Assembly (NCBI RefSeq): GCF_900156425.1
Contig: NZ_FTNO01000002.1
Span: 230,125 to 294,124, forward strand
From: Haladaptatus litoreus
Lineage (GTDB): Archaea > Halobacteriota > Halobacteria > Halobacteriales > Haladaptataceae
Length of the DNA: 64,000 nt
Direction of reading: 5' to 3'
In this document: piece after piece, positions 1 through 8,772 of the stretch
How the letters are laid out: every line of letters starts with the position of its first letter
Numbering within the stretch: the first letter of the stretch is position 1
Position numbers and translations under genes: made by a program
The notes under the pieces: generated by a model
The model's input: the letters and a program-made list of their open reading frames with translations, nothing else
What the model was told of the DNA's origin: nothing
Databases searched by the model: none

Positions 1-70
1 GACTAGCACATCAAACGCGCGTCAAGAGGCCACGAGGGCTATGAATCTTCATCCCGTGTTTCGTGCGAGT

Positions 71-760
71 ATGGAGTACGAAATCACGAATCAACCGGGG
101 TTCGCACAACTCGATATGACACTGGACGCGGAGGAGGGGATTCGGGCCGAAGCAGGGTCGCTGGTCAGCCATTCGCAGGGAGTCGAAATCACCGCGACCG
201 AAGCTGACGAAACGGACTCACCGAGCCATGCCCTGCACGAGAGCAACCGACCATTCGCTACGACGTTCACCGCGAAACGACCCGGTACTGTAACGCTGGC
301 ACCGCCGTTTCCGGGCGATATTTTTCATTTCAAGCTGCGTGACGAAATCCTGTACGCTCCCTCCTGTTCGTTCCTCGCAGTCGAGTTCGGCGTCGAACTC
401 GACGCCGAACTCGGCGAAAACGAGAGGTTCGTCGAGTGCAAAAACGACTTTCTGCTGGAACTGTCGGGTTCAGGTTCGTCGTTTCTGTCGAGCTACGGCG
501 CTCTTTCGGTCGTCAGTCTCGACCCCGAAGAGCGGTACGAAGTGGATACGGGCCACGTCGTCGCGTTCGAGGAAACGGTCGATTATTCGCTTCGCCGAGT
601 GAGTAGCGTTAGCTCCGTCTCTGGGCACGGCGACGGACTCCTGTGTGAGTTCGAAGGGCCGGGAACCATCTGGACGCAGTCGCGTAGTCCAACGGCACTT
701 TTGGCGTGGGTCGTCAGAAACAACCCCGGAAGCGGAGGAAACGCTTCGAAGGACGAATAG
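71..760 (+). CDS. AIM24 / TIGR00266-family protein
   Basis: A 229-residue soluble protein that begins MEYEITNQPGFAQLDMTLD and continues with an AEAGSLVSHSQGVEI segment. This opening (a beta-rich repeat with an early 'AEAG..VSH' motif) is typical of the AIM24/TIGR00266 family, named for a yeast mitochondrial biogenesis protein; prokaryotic members have no established reaction. An in-frame ATG lies 30 nt upstream at 41, but the family normally starts at MEYEI, so the inner start was chosen. No signal peptide or membrane segment is visible. The gene stands alone before a promoter that serves the next gene. The family call is fairly safe; the function is unknown. Confidence 0.8.
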   Translation: MEYEITNQPGFAQLDMTLDAEEGIRAEAGSLVSHSQGVEITATEADETDSPSHALHESNRPFATTFTAKRPGTVTLAPPFPGDIFHFKLRDEILYAPSCSFLAVEFGVELDAELGENERFVECKNDFLLELSGSGSSFLSSYGALSVVSLDPEERYEVDTGHVVAFEETVDYSLRRVSSVSSVSGHGDGLLCEFEGPGTIWTQSRSPTALLAWVVRNNPGSGGNASKDE

Positions 761-825
761 TGAAATTATCGCCCGGTATAATTTGACGCGACGACAAGTG
801 GCGGAAATTGCGCCCCGCACGACGC

Positions 826-833
826 TTATTTAG
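826..833 (+). promoter_or_regulatory. TATA-like box of the aminotransferase gene
   Basis: TTATTTAG is centred about 26 nt before the ATG at 855, the spacing expected for a leaderless haloarchaeal transcript. Confidence 0.6.
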
Positions 834-854
834 TGGGAGGTTGAACGAACGTGT

Positions 855-2024
855 ATGCGAGAGGATTTTCTCCTACTCAACCCCGGCCCAGTCCCCCTCG
901 CGCGTGAGGTTCGAACCGCGATGAGCGAACCGATGGTTTCGCACCGCTCCGCCGAGTTCGAATCGGTGTACGAACGCGCACAGAACAGTCTCGATTACAT
1001 CTTCGAGCGGTCGTCGCTCGATGGAACGAAAACGACGAGCGGCGGTACCAGCCTCGTCTTCAACGGCACCGCGACGATGGCGATGGAGGCCGCTGTGGCC
1101 AACCTTGCTGGCGAAGGCGACGAAGTCGTCACCGTCGTCAACGGGAAGTTCGGTCGGCGATTCAAGCGAATCGCCGACCGGTACGCGAATGTCACCCCCG
1201 TCGAGTTCGATTGGGGTCACCCGGTCGAACCAGAGGCAGTCGCAGAGGCCGTCAGCGACGACACGAAAGTCGTCACGATGGTTCACAACGAGACGAGCAC
1301 CGGATTGTTGAATCCGGTCGCCGAAGTCGGCGAAATCGCCGAGGAACACGACGCCTACTTCGTCGTTGACGGCGTCACCTCCCTCGGCGGCGACGAGTTC
1401 CTCGTTGACGAGTGGAACGTCGATGTCGCGGTCACGGACGCCCAGAAATGCCTCGCGGCTCCACCGGGCACCAGCGCGATGTACGCCACGCCCCGCGCAC
1501 AGGAAGCGTTCGACGGCGAGAAAGCGCCGTTTTACGAGGATTTGGACTGGCATCTTCGCAAGGCGGAGTCCCACCAGACACCCTTCACGAGCGCCGTCCC
1601 GCTCTTCCGCGGCCTCGCGGTTGCAGTGGAGAACATCGAAGAAGAGGGTATGCAGGAACGGATTTCCCGCCATCGGAGTCAGTCGCGGGCATTCCGCGCC
1701 GCGTTCATGGCGATGGGGTTGTCGATGTTCCCCGAGAAAAACGACGAATCAGAGTACTCGAACACCCTCACTGCGATTTCGCTCCCCGCAGGCGTCCGCG
1801 AGAATCCAGACGCCTTCTTCGACGCGGTGACCGACCGCAGTGTCAGCATCAGCGGCGGGCAGGCCCATCTCGGCGGCGAAATCTTCCGGGTGAGCAACAT
1901 GGGTAATCTCTCGTCGGAGCAGATTCTTCGCGGCGTGCGCGCCATCGGCGAGGCGTTTCACGAGGCCGGTGAGGACGTGGACTTGGAGGCCGGGATGGCC
2001 GCCGCCCGCGAGCAGTTGCGCTGA
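855..2024 (+). CDS. Class V PLP-dependent aminotransferase (alanine-glyoxylate / serine-pyruvate type)
   Basis: A 389-residue fold-type I aminotransferase. It starts MREDFLLLNPGPVPLAREV, the 'NPGP' opening of the alanine-glyoxylate/serine-pyruvate aminotransferase group. The VVDGVTSLGGDEF segment holds the PLP-interacting Asp, and the Schiff-base Lys is in TDAQKCLAAPPGTS near residue 197. The family moves amino groups between alanine or serine and glyoxylate or pyruvate; some archaeal relatives act on phosphoserine or other substrates, so substrate specificity is open. Length is normal. It has its own leaderless promoter and no obvious pathway partner beside it, although serA and serB lie elsewhere in the window. 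Confidence 0.85.
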   Translation: MREDFLLLNPGPVPLAREVRTAMSEPMVSHRSAEFESVYERAQNSLDYIFERSSLDGTKTTSGGTSLVFNGTATMAMEAAVANLAGEGDEVVTVVNGKFGRRFKRIADRYANVTPVEFDWGHPVEPEAVAEAVSDDTKVVTMVHNETSTGLLNPVAEVGEIAEEHDAYFVVDGVTSLGGDEFLVDEWNVDVAVTDAQKCLAAPPGTSAMYATPRAQEAFDGEKAPFYEDLDWHLRKAESHQTPFTSAVPLFRGLAVAVENIEEEGMQERISRHRSQSRAFRAAFMAMGLSMFPEKNDESEYSNTLTAISLPAGVRENPDAFFDAVTDRSVSISGGQAHLGGEIFRVSNMGNLSSEQILRGVRAIGEAFHEAGEDVDLEAGMAAAREQLR

Positions 2025-2078
2025 TTCGGAGCGAAAGAAGCAGGTGAACTTACCTGTTCGTCCGCCGAGATACTCGAT

Positions 2079-2705
2079 ATGACCGTCCGGGTGTTGGAGG
2101 GCGAGGGAACCGAGCGACTCGAAGCTATCAGCGACGGTGTTTTTGCCATCGTTCTGACGCTGTTGGTGCTCCAGTTCGAAGTACCGACCGTTCCATCCGC
2201 GCAGGCCGACAGCCAACTCCCGTCTCTTTTGCTCGAACTTCAGCCGTTGCTGTTCAGCTATCTGTTGAGTTTCTTCACCGTCGGGTTGTACTGGGTCATC
2301 CACCAGAACCTCTTTCAGCAAATCGAGCGCCACGACAGAATCCTTCTCTATCTGAACCTGCTGTTCTTGCTTACCATCTCCTTTCTCCCGTTTCCAACCG
2401 AGTTGATTGGAACGTACTCGACTCGGCTCACGTGGGGTTTGTACGCCACGAACTTCGCACTTGTCGGCTTGACGATGACGGCGACGTGGTGGTACGCCGC
2501 TCGGCGGGACTTTACGCCGGAAGAAATCACTCCCCATCACGCACGCCTGATTTCCCTTCGGGGTCTCATCGTTCCCGCCGTCTTCTTGCTCTCGATGGCG
2601 GTGAGTCTGGTCAGTCTGGAACTCGCATATTGGGCGCCGCTCCTCATCGTGCCCCTCCAAGTGTGGTGGGTGCGGGTGTATGGTTCGTTGCAGGACGAAC
2701 TGTGA
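2079..2705 (+). CDS. TMEM175/DUF1211-family membrane protein (putative potassium channel)
   Basis: A 208-residue polytopic membrane protein. Its first membrane segment contains RLEAISDGVFAIVLTLLVL, a variant of the RxxxFSDGVFAI signature of the TMEM175 (DUF1211) family, whose characterised members form leaky potassium-selective channels; here the usual Phe is Ile. About six hydrophobic segments follow, which is one repeat of the family, so a functional channel would be a tetramer. Potassium handling is plausible for a salt-in halophile. The start at 2079 places SDG about 22 residues in, as in relatives. It is transcribed towards a convergent pair of membrane genes. Confidence 0.75.
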   Translation: MTVRVLEGEGTERLEAISDGVFAIVLTLLVLQFEVPTVPSAQADSQLPSLLLELQPLLFSYLLSFFTVGLYWVIHQNLFQQIERHDRILLYLNLLFLLTISFLPFPTELIGTYSTRLTWGLYATNFALVGLTMTATWWYAARRDFTPEEITPHHARLISLRGLIVPAVFLLSMAVSLVSLELAYWAPLLIVPLQVWWVRVYGSLQDEL

Positions 2706-2723
2706 CTCGTGGAGCGAAATCGC

Positions 2724-2933
2724 CTACTGTAGTTCCGACAGTCCCGTCACCGTGAGAACGGACTGCACCAAGAGAACGAGAACGAGCGCGAACGAGAGGA
2801 GCATCGTTGGCGCGGAGAGATACCGCGCGGTCTCGTAGGAAAAGAGGAGTCGACCGAATCCGAGCAGGAGAAAGCTCAGGAGGATGAGGGCGAACGTGCC
2901 GAATCCGAGCAGGACGAACGTGCGCTTTTTCAT
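2724..2933 (-). CDS. Small two-segment membrane protein, unknown function
   Basis: A 69-residue protein starting MKKRTFVLLGFGTFALILL with two clear hydrophobic spans and a short polar link (RLLFSYETARY). A GTG start 24 nt upstream is possible, but the Lys/Arg-rich MKKR start looks more natural. It lies 7 nt downstream of the DUF3267 gene on the same strand, so the two are probably one operon. I do not recognise the family. Confidence 0.55.
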   Translation of the reverse strand: MKKRTFVLLGFGTFALILLSFLLLGFGRLLFSYETARYLSAPTMLLSFALVLVLLVQSVLTVTGLSELQ

Positions 2934-2940
2934 CGGTTTT

Positions 2941-3555
2941 TCATGGTTTCCCGACACCTATAGCGGTGTCGTTCGTGGGTTCGAAGACGTAGCTGTGGCG
3001 AAAATCCGTATCGTAGAGAACGGTTTCTGATGGCATCCGCCAGAGTCGCCAGAGGAGATATAGGTCACCGACCGCCCCCGAGGTGTTGACCAACAGGGCG
3101 AAATACGCCGCCAATGCAATCGGCATCGGCCCGGCCAGCAGCGGAATCCCGACGAGAGTCATCGCGGCGAGGGGTGCAACGTCGACCAGCATGTTGTCCC
3201 GGCGCGTGACGAACTGTCCGAATGCGACGGTGTAGAGCGCCGGAATCCGCGGTTCGAATCCGTAAGAGACGCGGTAGCCCAACCGTCGAAAGACGAACCC
3301 GTGAATCGCTTCGTGGACGACCAGCGTGCCGACGAAGACACCGAGTCCGGCGAAAAGCGGGAGGAAATCGCGCCCACTACTGATACTGATACTAATCGTC
3401 AACTCCTCCGGTTTGCCTTGAAAGAACCAGAGCAGACCACCGAATCCGATTGCAGAGGCGGCGAACACGATGGCAGAAAGCACCCCGAGCAGAAGCGACG
3501 AATAGTGAAACCGGGTCGGCTGGCGGTATCCAGTAGGAGTTTCGGGCGGGGTCAT
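2941..3555 (-). CDS. DUF3267 family membrane metalloprotease-like protein
   Basis: A 204-residue membrane protein with about four to five hydrophobic segments. The third carries HEAIHGFVFRRLGY, an HExxH zinc-binding motif in the context typical of DUF3267, a family related to intramembrane (M50-like) metalloproteases. No second conserved Asp motif is obvious, so proteolytic activity is inferred only. It is followed after 7 nt by a small membrane protein on the same strand, suggesting co-expression. The N-terminus (MTPPETPTGYRQPTRFHYSS) is cytosolic-looking. Substrate unknown. Confidence 0.75.
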   Translation of the reverse strand: MTPPETPTGYRQPTRFHYSSLLLGVLSAIVFAASAIGFGGLLWFFQGKPEELTISISISSGRDFLPLFAGLGVFVGTLVVHEAIHGFVFRRLGYRVSYGFEPRIPALYTVAFGQFVTRRDNMLVDVAPLAAMTLVGIPLLAGPMPIALAAYFALLVNTSGAVGDLYLLWRLWRMPSETVLYDTDFRHSYVFEPTNDTAIGVGKP

Positions 3556-3665
3556 TCCGGTATAAACGAAGTCGGTGGTCTTCCCTGTTGCGTGCCAAAC
3601 AGTAACTCAACAGTGTAACTCACCGATTTAAAAACACTTTCTTCGAAAGCCGAAACGATTAGTCG

Positions 3666-3868
3666 ATGACCGACTCCGATACGCTCGACATCAACCGAAA
3701 ATTGGACAAAATAGCTCGACTGCTAGCTCTCCTCGTTGTCTTCGAGTTTCTCAAACTGGCCAGGAAGTGTTGGCGATAACTAGCGTTGGTAATAGTTTCT
3801 TCTTCATGCTCTCACTCGTCATCGTTTTGATGCTGTTGGCAGGAATTTTGGTCATCATTTTGTCGTGA
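3666..3868 (+). pseudogene. Small two-TM membrane protein gene interrupted by a 1-nt deletion
   Basis: The ATG at 3666 opens a frame that encodes LDKIARLLALLVVFEFLKLA and then hits TAA at 3777. If one base were added near 3760 (for example CC to CCC), translation would continue as QEVLAITSVGNSFFFMLSLV and on to a TGA at 3866. That would give a coherent protein of about 66 residues with a polar N-terminus and two hydrophobic spans. The continuity of membrane-like sequence across two frames is good evidence for a recent frameshift or a sequencing error. The gene downstream encodes a similarly arranged mini membrane protein. Confidence 0.6.
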
Positions 3869-3926
3869 CCTCTTCCCTGTCCCGTCGTTCGAAGCGATCG
3901 TGATATAAAATGATCATTAACTGATG

Positions 3927-4112
3927 ATGACGAATTACGATTTCGAACCCCTCCGGAGAAAGCAAAACCTCCTCACGACGCTCGTCCTGTTTCTCGTCTT
4001 TATCGAACTCGTCCGGATTCTCACCACGTGGGACTGGGACCCCATCAGAGCAAGTGCGGCTGCCGTCTTCTTCACCGCAATCGCATGGCTGCTTGCATAT
4101 TTTTCGTCGTAA
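3927..4112 (+). CDS. Small two-TM membrane protein, unknown
   Basis: A 61-residue protein (MTNYDFEPLRRKQNLLTTLV...) with a charged N-terminus, a first hydrophobic helix, a short loop containing TTWDWDPIRAS, and a second hydrophobic helix ending in FSS. Two adjacent ATGs (3924, 3927) are possible starts. Its layout parallels the disrupted gene just upstream, with a basic patch before helix 1, so the two may be distant paralogues. A TATA-like ATAAAA lies near 3904. No known family recognised. Confidence 0.5.
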   Translation: MTNYDFEPLRRKQNLLTTLVLFLVFIELVRILTTWDWDPIRASAAAVFFTAIAWLLAYFSS

Positions 4113-4169
4113 GTCAATTCTCATCCGACATTTGCTAGCACACTCTGCAAACGTTGCCGTAACTGCTGG

Positions 4170-4177
4170 TTATAAAA
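4170..4177 (+). promoter_or_regulatory. TATA box of the methionine operon
   Basis: TTATAAAA is centred 29 nt before ATG 4203. It supports a leaderless start at 4203 rather than at the in-frame ATG at 4182, which would lie upstream of the predicted transcription start. Confidence 0.65.
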
Positions 4178-4202
4178 TTCTGTGGAAATATGCTTACTAC
4201 AC

Positions 4203-5498
4203 ATGAGCAACGACCAGCCCCGATTCGACACCCGGAGCGTTCACGCGGGGCAGGAGCCTGACCCCGCGACAGGGGCGGTTGCTCCGCCCCTGTACCAAAC
4301 CACCTCCTATGCCTTCGAAGACGCCGACCACGCCGCAGACCTCTACGCATTGGAAGCCGACGGGCACATCTACTCGCGGCTAAGCAACCCGACTGTTGAG
4401 ATGCTGGAAGACCGCATCACCTCTCTCGAAAGCGGCGCTGGTGCGGTCACCACCGCCAGCGGGATGGCCGCGCTCGACTCGCTCACGCTCGTTCTCGCGG
4501 AAGCGGGCGACAACGTCGTCGTTTCGACCGACACCTACGGCGGGACGACGGCCTACTTCTCGCACACCGCATCCCGTCGCGGAATCGACGCTCGATTCGT
4601 GGAAACGCTTGACTACGAGGCCTACGCCGAGGCAATCGACGAGGACACTGCCTTCGTTCACGTCGAAACTATCGGCAACCCGTCGCTCGTTACGCCCGAT
4701 TTCGACCGCGTGGCCGAAATTGCACACGACCACGGCGTCCCCCTTGTCGTGGACAACACGTTTGCGACGCCTGCCCTCTGTCGCCCACTCGACCACGGCG
4801 CGGATGTCGTCTGGGAATCCACGACGAAATGGCTCCACGGAAGCGGAACCACGGTCGGCGGCGTCCTCGTGGACGGCGGCGATTTCGACTGGGATGGCTA
4901 TCCTGAAATCGCGGGCGACAACCCCGCGTACCACGGCATCGACTTCTCGCGGGACTTTTCCGACGCACCGCTCGCCGCCGCGGTTCGGTTTCGTTCGCTT
5001 CGAAGCCTCGGCAATCAGCAGTCCCCGTTCGACGCATGGCAGACGATTCAAGGATTGGAAACGCTTCCGCTCAGGATGGCTCGCCACTGCGGCAACGCCG
5101 CCATCGTCGCGGAGTATCTCGCCGACCACGACGAGGTGGCGTGGGTCGCCTACCCCGGACTCGATTCGCACGAAACGCACGGAAACGCAAGTCGGTATTT
5201 GGACTCCGGAAGCAGTTCGGCAGGTGGCTACGGCGGCATGATTGCCTTCGGACTCGGCGAGTACGAGGCCAGCAAGACGTTCTGCGAGGAAGTCGAACTC
5301 GCGTCCTTCCTCGCCAACATCGGCGACTCGAAGACGCTGGTCATCCATCCCGCGAGCACGACGCACGCCCAACTCTCGCCGGAGGAACAGAAATCTGCGG
5401 GCGTGACACGCGATTTGATTCGCCTCTCGGTCGGCATCGAAGACCCCGCTGACATCCTCGCCGACCTCGATTCGGCAATCGAGGAGGCCACACGATGA
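4203..5498 (+). CDS. metY: O-acetylhomoserine sulfhydrylase / cystathionine gamma-synthase family enzyme
   Basis: A 431-residue Cys/Met-metabolism PLP enzyme. It begins [20 protein letters not shown], the standard opening of this family, and contains [16 protein letters not shown], the cofactor-loop SGMAALDSL, and [16 protein letters not shown] carrying the PLP lysine. The length and the insertion before the C-terminal domain fit O-acetylhomoserine aminocarboxypropyltransferases, which make homocysteine from O-acetylhomoserine and sulfide. The next gene makes O-acetylhomoserine and overlaps this one by 4 nt (ATGA), so the pair is a translationally coupled methionine operon. A cystathionine synthase role cannot be excluded from sequence alone. 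Confidence 0.88.
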   Translation: MSNDQPRFDTRSVHAGQEPDPATGAVAPPLYQTTSYAFEDADHAADLYALEADGHIYSRLSNPTVEMLEDRITSLESGAGAVTTASGMAALDSLTLVLAEAGDNVVVSTDTYGGTTAYFSHTASRRGIDARFVETLDYEAYAEAIDEDTAFVHVETIGNPSLVTPDFDRVAEIAHDHGVPLVVDNTFATPALCRPLDHGADVVWESTTKWLHGSGTTVGGVLVDGGDFDWDGYPEIAGDNPAYHGIDFSRDFSDAPLAAAVRFRSLRSLGNQQSPFDAWQTIQGLETLPLRMARHCGNAAIVAEYLADHDEVAWVAYPGLDSHETHGNASRYLDSGSSSAGGYGGMIAFGLGEYEASKTFCEEVELASFLANIGDSKTLVIHPASTTHAQLSPEEQKSAGVTRDLIRLSVGIEDPADILADLDSAIEEATR

Positions 5499-6664
5499 CC
5501 ACGACTGCGTCCGCATCCGTGTCCGTGGGTTCGTTCGAATTTGAATCCGGCGGACGGATTCCGGAGTTAGAAATCGCCTACGAAACCTACGGCGAATACA
5601 CCGGCAACAACGCGGTTCTCGTCTGTCACGCCCTCACCGGCAGTCAGCAGGTTCGCGGAACGCCCGACGGACAAGGAACTGGCTGGTGGAACGAGATGGT
5701 CGGCCCGGGCAAGCCTATCGACACGCGAAAACAGTTCGTCATCTGCGCGAACGTTCCGGGGTCGTGCTACGGAACCACCGGCCCGCACAGCACGAATCCG
5801 GAAACGGGTGAACCCTATGGTTCCGACTTTCCGGCGGTCACCGTCGGCGACTGGACGCGCGCCCAACGAGGTTTGCTTGACCACCTCGGAATCGGCGAAC
5901 TGCGGGCAGTCGTCGGCGGAAGCGTCGGCGGCATGAACGCCCTCGAATGGGCGAAGCGGTACCCGAATCGCGTCGAAAAGGTGATTCCAATCGCCACGTC
6001 TGCGCGCCTCGACCCGCAACTGCTGGCCCTCTCGGCGGTTTCCCGACGAGCAATCGTCTCCGACCCGGCGTGGCAGGGCGGCGACTACTACCCCAACCAT
6101 CCAGATGCTGGGTTGGCCCTCGCCCGACAGTTGGGCCACGTCACCTACCTCTCGAAGGATTCGATGGCCGAGAAGTTCGGCAGGCGACTCGCCGATTGTC
6201 CCCCTCGTGAGTTCGGCACCGGGGACGATTCTTCGGAATCGTCCCCGGCGTTCGCCCCTGACCCTGACTCCTACCGCGACGTGGAGAGCTATCTCGACTA
6301 TCAGGCACAAAAATTCGTGAAGCGATTCGACGCGAACAGCTATCTCTCGCTCACACACGCGATGGAAAACTACGACCTCGCCGCAGGTTGCGACTCCGAC
6401 GCGGACGCGCTCGCCGACTTCGACGGCGAAGCCCTCGTTCTCTCGATTTCCGGCGACTGGCATTTCACGGTCGAGCAGTCGAACCGCCTCGAAACGGCGT
6501 TCCGCGATTCGGGCGCCGAGACGACCCATCGCGTCATCGACAGCGACCACGGACACGACGCCTTCCTCACCGAACCCGAATCCGTCGGGCCGCCGATTCG
6601 GCGGTTTCTCGAACCAGAAACGGGACGGTTTGCGCCGGTCCACGCCAGTCTGTTCGCGCACTGA
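5495..6664 (+). CDS. metX: Homoserine O-acetyltransferase
   Basis: A 389-residue alpha/beta-hydrolase-fold acyltransferase of the MetX family. It shows [12 protein letters not shown] (oxyanion region), [15 protein letters not shown] with the nucleophile Ser, [12 protein letters not shown] with the Asp, and [10 protein letters not shown] with the His, which is the complete MetX triad. It activates homoserine with acetyl-CoA for the sulfhydrylase encoded immediately upstream; the start overlaps that gene's stop by 4 nt. A short acidic insertion (around [14 protein letters not shown]) between the core and cap is typical of halophilic loop expansion. A succinyl-CoA-using variant is possible, but the family default is acetyl. 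Confidence 0.92.
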   Translation: MTTTASASVSVGSFEFESGGRIPELEIAYETYGEYTGNNAVLVCHALTGSQQVRGTPDGQGTGWWNEMVGPGKPIDTRKQFVICANVPGSCYGTTGPHSTNPETGEPYGSDFPAVTVGDWTRAQRGLLDHLGIGELRAVVGGSVGGMNALEWAKRYPNRVEKVIPIATSARLDPQLLALSAVSRRAIVSDPAWQGGDYYPNHPDAGLALARQLGHVTYLSKDSMAEKFGRRLADCPPREFGTGDDSSESSPAFAPDPDSYRDVESYLDYQAQKFVKRFDANSYLSLTHAMENYDLAAGCDSDADALADFDGEALVLSISGDWHFTVEQSNRLETAFRDSGAETTHRVIDSDHGHDAFLTEPESVGPPIRRFLEPETGRFAPVHASLFAH

Positions 6665-6724
6665 ATCGGTGTCGTTTGTTCCGGCCACCGAACTGATTGT
6701 CCCTCCCGCCGTTCAGAGGGTGAG

Positions 6725-7528
6725 ATGATAAACCGACCGTTCGTTCTGTTCGTTGCAGTCGTCGTCGTCACGTCGAGTGGCGGATTTGCCGAAATCGGGA
6801 GTGAACAGTCACGGAATGTTCAGAACCAGCAGGTACAGAATATCCACAATCAACAGGCACAGACCTGCCAATACCCCGAACTCTACGACGAGACGATAGA
6901 GTCGGTCGTCGCAGTGCGGGTGGAAACCGCTCGTGGAATCGGCGAAGGTTCCGGATTCGTCTACCGATTAGAATCGAACTCGACGGGGTACATCGTCACG
7001 AACCAACACGTCGTCGCCGATGCTGACGGACTCGAAGTGCAGTTCAATCGCGGCGAGTTCCGTCCTGCGGAAGTCGTCGGAACCGCGCCCAGAACCGACC
7101 TCGCGGTGCTCCGCGTCGAGCAAATTCCGAGCTACGTCGATTCGCTCTCGCTCGCGAACGGACGGGCCGAACCCGGCCAGCGGGTTGCCGCGCTCGGCAA
7201 CCCGCTCGGCTTACAGGGCACGATAACGCAGGGCGTCGTCAGCGGGGTCAATCGAACGCTTCCGACTCGCCAAGGATTTTCGATTCCGGGCGCGATTCAG
7301 ACCGACGCGGCCATCAATCCAGGCAACAGCGGCGGACCGCTGGTGACCTGTGATGGCCGCGTCGTCGGCGTCAACACCGCCGGAATCGCTGGCGGCGAAA
7401 ACCTCGGCTTTGCGATTCCGGCACGAGTCGTTCGGCAGACAGTGCCGCCGCTCATCAACGATGGAAACCGCACTCGTGTGGTTTCCGTCGCCGACGACAG
7501 TTGGGTGTCCGACAAAATCAATCGCTGA
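6725..7528 (+). CDS. Secreted HtrA/DegP-like trypsin-type serine protease without PDZ domain
   Basis: A 267-residue S1C-type protease. Residues 1-20 form a hydrophobic signal sequence (MINRPFVLFVAVVVVTSSGG), followed by a Gln/Asn-rich linker (NQQVQNIHNQQAQ) that would sit outside the membrane. The catalytic triad is visible: His95 in TNQHVVAD, Asp125 in RTDLAVLR and Ser202 in NPGNSGGPLV. The protein ends soon after the protease domain, so the PDZ domain that regulates DegP/HtrA is missing. It probably acts on misfolded or cell-surface proteins. It converges on the hsp20 gene and overlaps its end by 11 nt. Confidence 0.85.
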   Translation: MINRPFVLFVAVVVVTSSGGFAEIGSEQSRNVQNQQVQNIHNQQAQTCQYPELYDETIESVVAVRVETARGIGEGSGFVYRLESNSTGYIVTNQHVVADADGLEVQFNRGEFRPAEVVGTAPRTDLAVLRVEQIPSYVDSLSLANGRAEPGQRVAALGNPLGLQGTITQGVVSGVNRTLPTRQGFSIPGAIQTDAAINPGNSGGPLVTCDGRVVGVNTAGIAGGENLGFAIPARVVRQTVPPLINDGNRTRVVSVADDSWVSDKINR

Positions 7529-7937
7529 TTTCGATTCTGTCGCCGCCCTTTTCGTCTTCCTGTTCCGCGATTGGGAGACGAACTTCGAGGACGCCGTTGC
7601 GGTAGGACGCCGTAATGTCCTCTTTTTCGACCGCCTTGGGCATCGTCACGCGTTCGGACAGTTCGCGGGCGCGAGTGAAGTCATCGCCAGTGACTTCGTG
7701 TTTCGCGAAGACGGTCAGCACGTCGTCGCTGAACGAGAGGTCGATTTCTTCCTTCTCGAATCCGGGGAGGTCGGCCACGAGGACGAACTGTCCATCGTGT
7801 TCTTTCAAGTTCATGTGGGTTCCCGGCCGTCCGTTCAGTTGCTGTCGCTCACTTTGCGGGTCTTGGAATCCCCACATTCGCGAGCGCATCTGTTCGAACA
7901 TTCGGTCTACATCCTCAAAGGGGGTGTATCGTTCCAT
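7518..7937 (-). CDS. Hsp20 / alpha-crystallin family small heat-shock protein
   Basis: A 139-residue small heat-shock protein starting MERYTPFEDVDRMFEQMRS. The alpha-crystallin domain spans roughly residues 45-130. It includes FVLVADLPGFEKEEIDLSF, the strand ELSERVTMPKAVEKEDITAS and the conserved GVLEVRLPI close to the C-terminus. These proteins are ATP-independent holdases. A GTG codon 9 nt upstream could also be read, but the ATG at 7937 is favoured. A TATA-like element (CTTTATTAT on the minus strand, 7971-7979) lies about 38 nt upstream. Confidence 0.88.
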   Translation of the reverse strand: MERYTPFEDVDRMFEQMRSRMWGFQDPQSERQQLNGRPGTHMNLKEHDGQFVLVADLPGFEKEEIDLSFSDDVLTVFAKHEVTGDDFTRARELSERVTMPKAVEKEDITASYRNGVLEVRLPIAEQEDEKGGDRIEISD

Positions 7938-7970
7938 TACAATCACCGACTGTATTAGAGGACTCGTGAG

Positions 7971-7979
7971 ATAATAAAG
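7971..7979 (-). promoter_or_regulatory. TATA-like box of hsp20
   Basis: On the minus strand this reads CTTTATTAT, about 38 nt before the ATG at 7937, which would give a leader of about 12 nt. Confidence 0.45.
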
Positions 7980-8022
7980 ATGGCGAGATACGGAATATCA
8001 CGTAGCTCTGGTCTTCTGCCAC

Positions 8023-8658
8023 CTAAATAGCGTTCTTGGTTTTGAGGATGTCGTGGAGTTCGTTCATGTGCGAAACGATGGTGTCACAGGCCGGAGCAAC
8101 CGCAGGTTTCGGGTCGAATCCGACCGCCAATCCGGCGACTTCCAGCATCGGGAGGTCGTTCGCCCCGTCACCGACCGCGACGGTGTTGACCATATCTGCG
8201 TCGTGTTCCTCGGCCAGCGACTCCAGCGCCTCGTCTTTCGTCCCTTCGATGAGCGGCCCTTCCACCTCACCGGTTAGCGCCTCGCCGTCGTCCGGCAATC
8301 GGTTGGCGATGATGGTGTCCACGGAAACACCTTCGCGGTCGAGCGCGGCCAGTACGCCGCGCTCGAATCCACCCGTCAGAATGGCGACGTGGGTTCCTTT
8401 TTCGGACAGGTCGGAGAGGATTTCCGCGGCACCCGGGCGAAGTCGAACGTCCGCGAAGGCGTCCTCGGCGTCCGAAAGCGGAAGTCCTTCCAGCAACGCG
8501 GCGCGGTCGCGGAGGCTCTTCGCGTAGCTGATTTCGTCGTTCATCGCGCGTGCCGTGATGTCTTCCATCTGGTCGGCAACGCCCTTTCGCTCACCCAGAA
8601 GCACCGTCATTTCCGAGTCCGAAAGCGTCCCGTCGAAGTCGAAGGCGACTATCTTCAT
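8023..8658 (-). CDS. serB: Phosphoserine phosphatase
   Basis: A 211-residue HAD-superfamily phosphatase. It starts MKIVAFDFDGTLSDSE, giving the DxDGT motif I with the nucleophile Asp6, then ILTGGFERGVL (motif II with its Thr), and ends with VAVGDGANDLPML (motif IV GDGxND). The overall size and cap region match SerB, which converts O-phosphoserine to serine, the last step of the phosphorylated serine route; serA lies about 3.4 kb away. Some haloarchaeal HAD proteins of this kind are promiscuous, so the assignment is strong by family and inferential for substrate. Confidence 0.82.
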   Translation of the reverse strand: MKIVAFDFDGTLSDSEMTVLLGERKGVADQMEDITARAMNDEISYAKSLRDRAALLEGLPLSDAEDAFADVRLRPGAAEILSDLSEKGTHVAILTGGFERGVLAALDREGVSVDTIIANRLPDDGEALTGEVEGPLIEGTKDEALESLAEEHDADMVNTVAVGDGANDLPMLEVAGLAVGFDPKPAVAPACDTIVSHMNELHDILKTKNAI

Positions 8659-8772
8659 TCGAATCTTGATTGGGGCTTTTGGTTGTTAAATGAGCGTGGT
8701 CGGCGTGGAAATTGCCGAGAAGGACGAGACAAAATGGCAGACAATATCGACCCCAACGACAGCAACAGGGTG

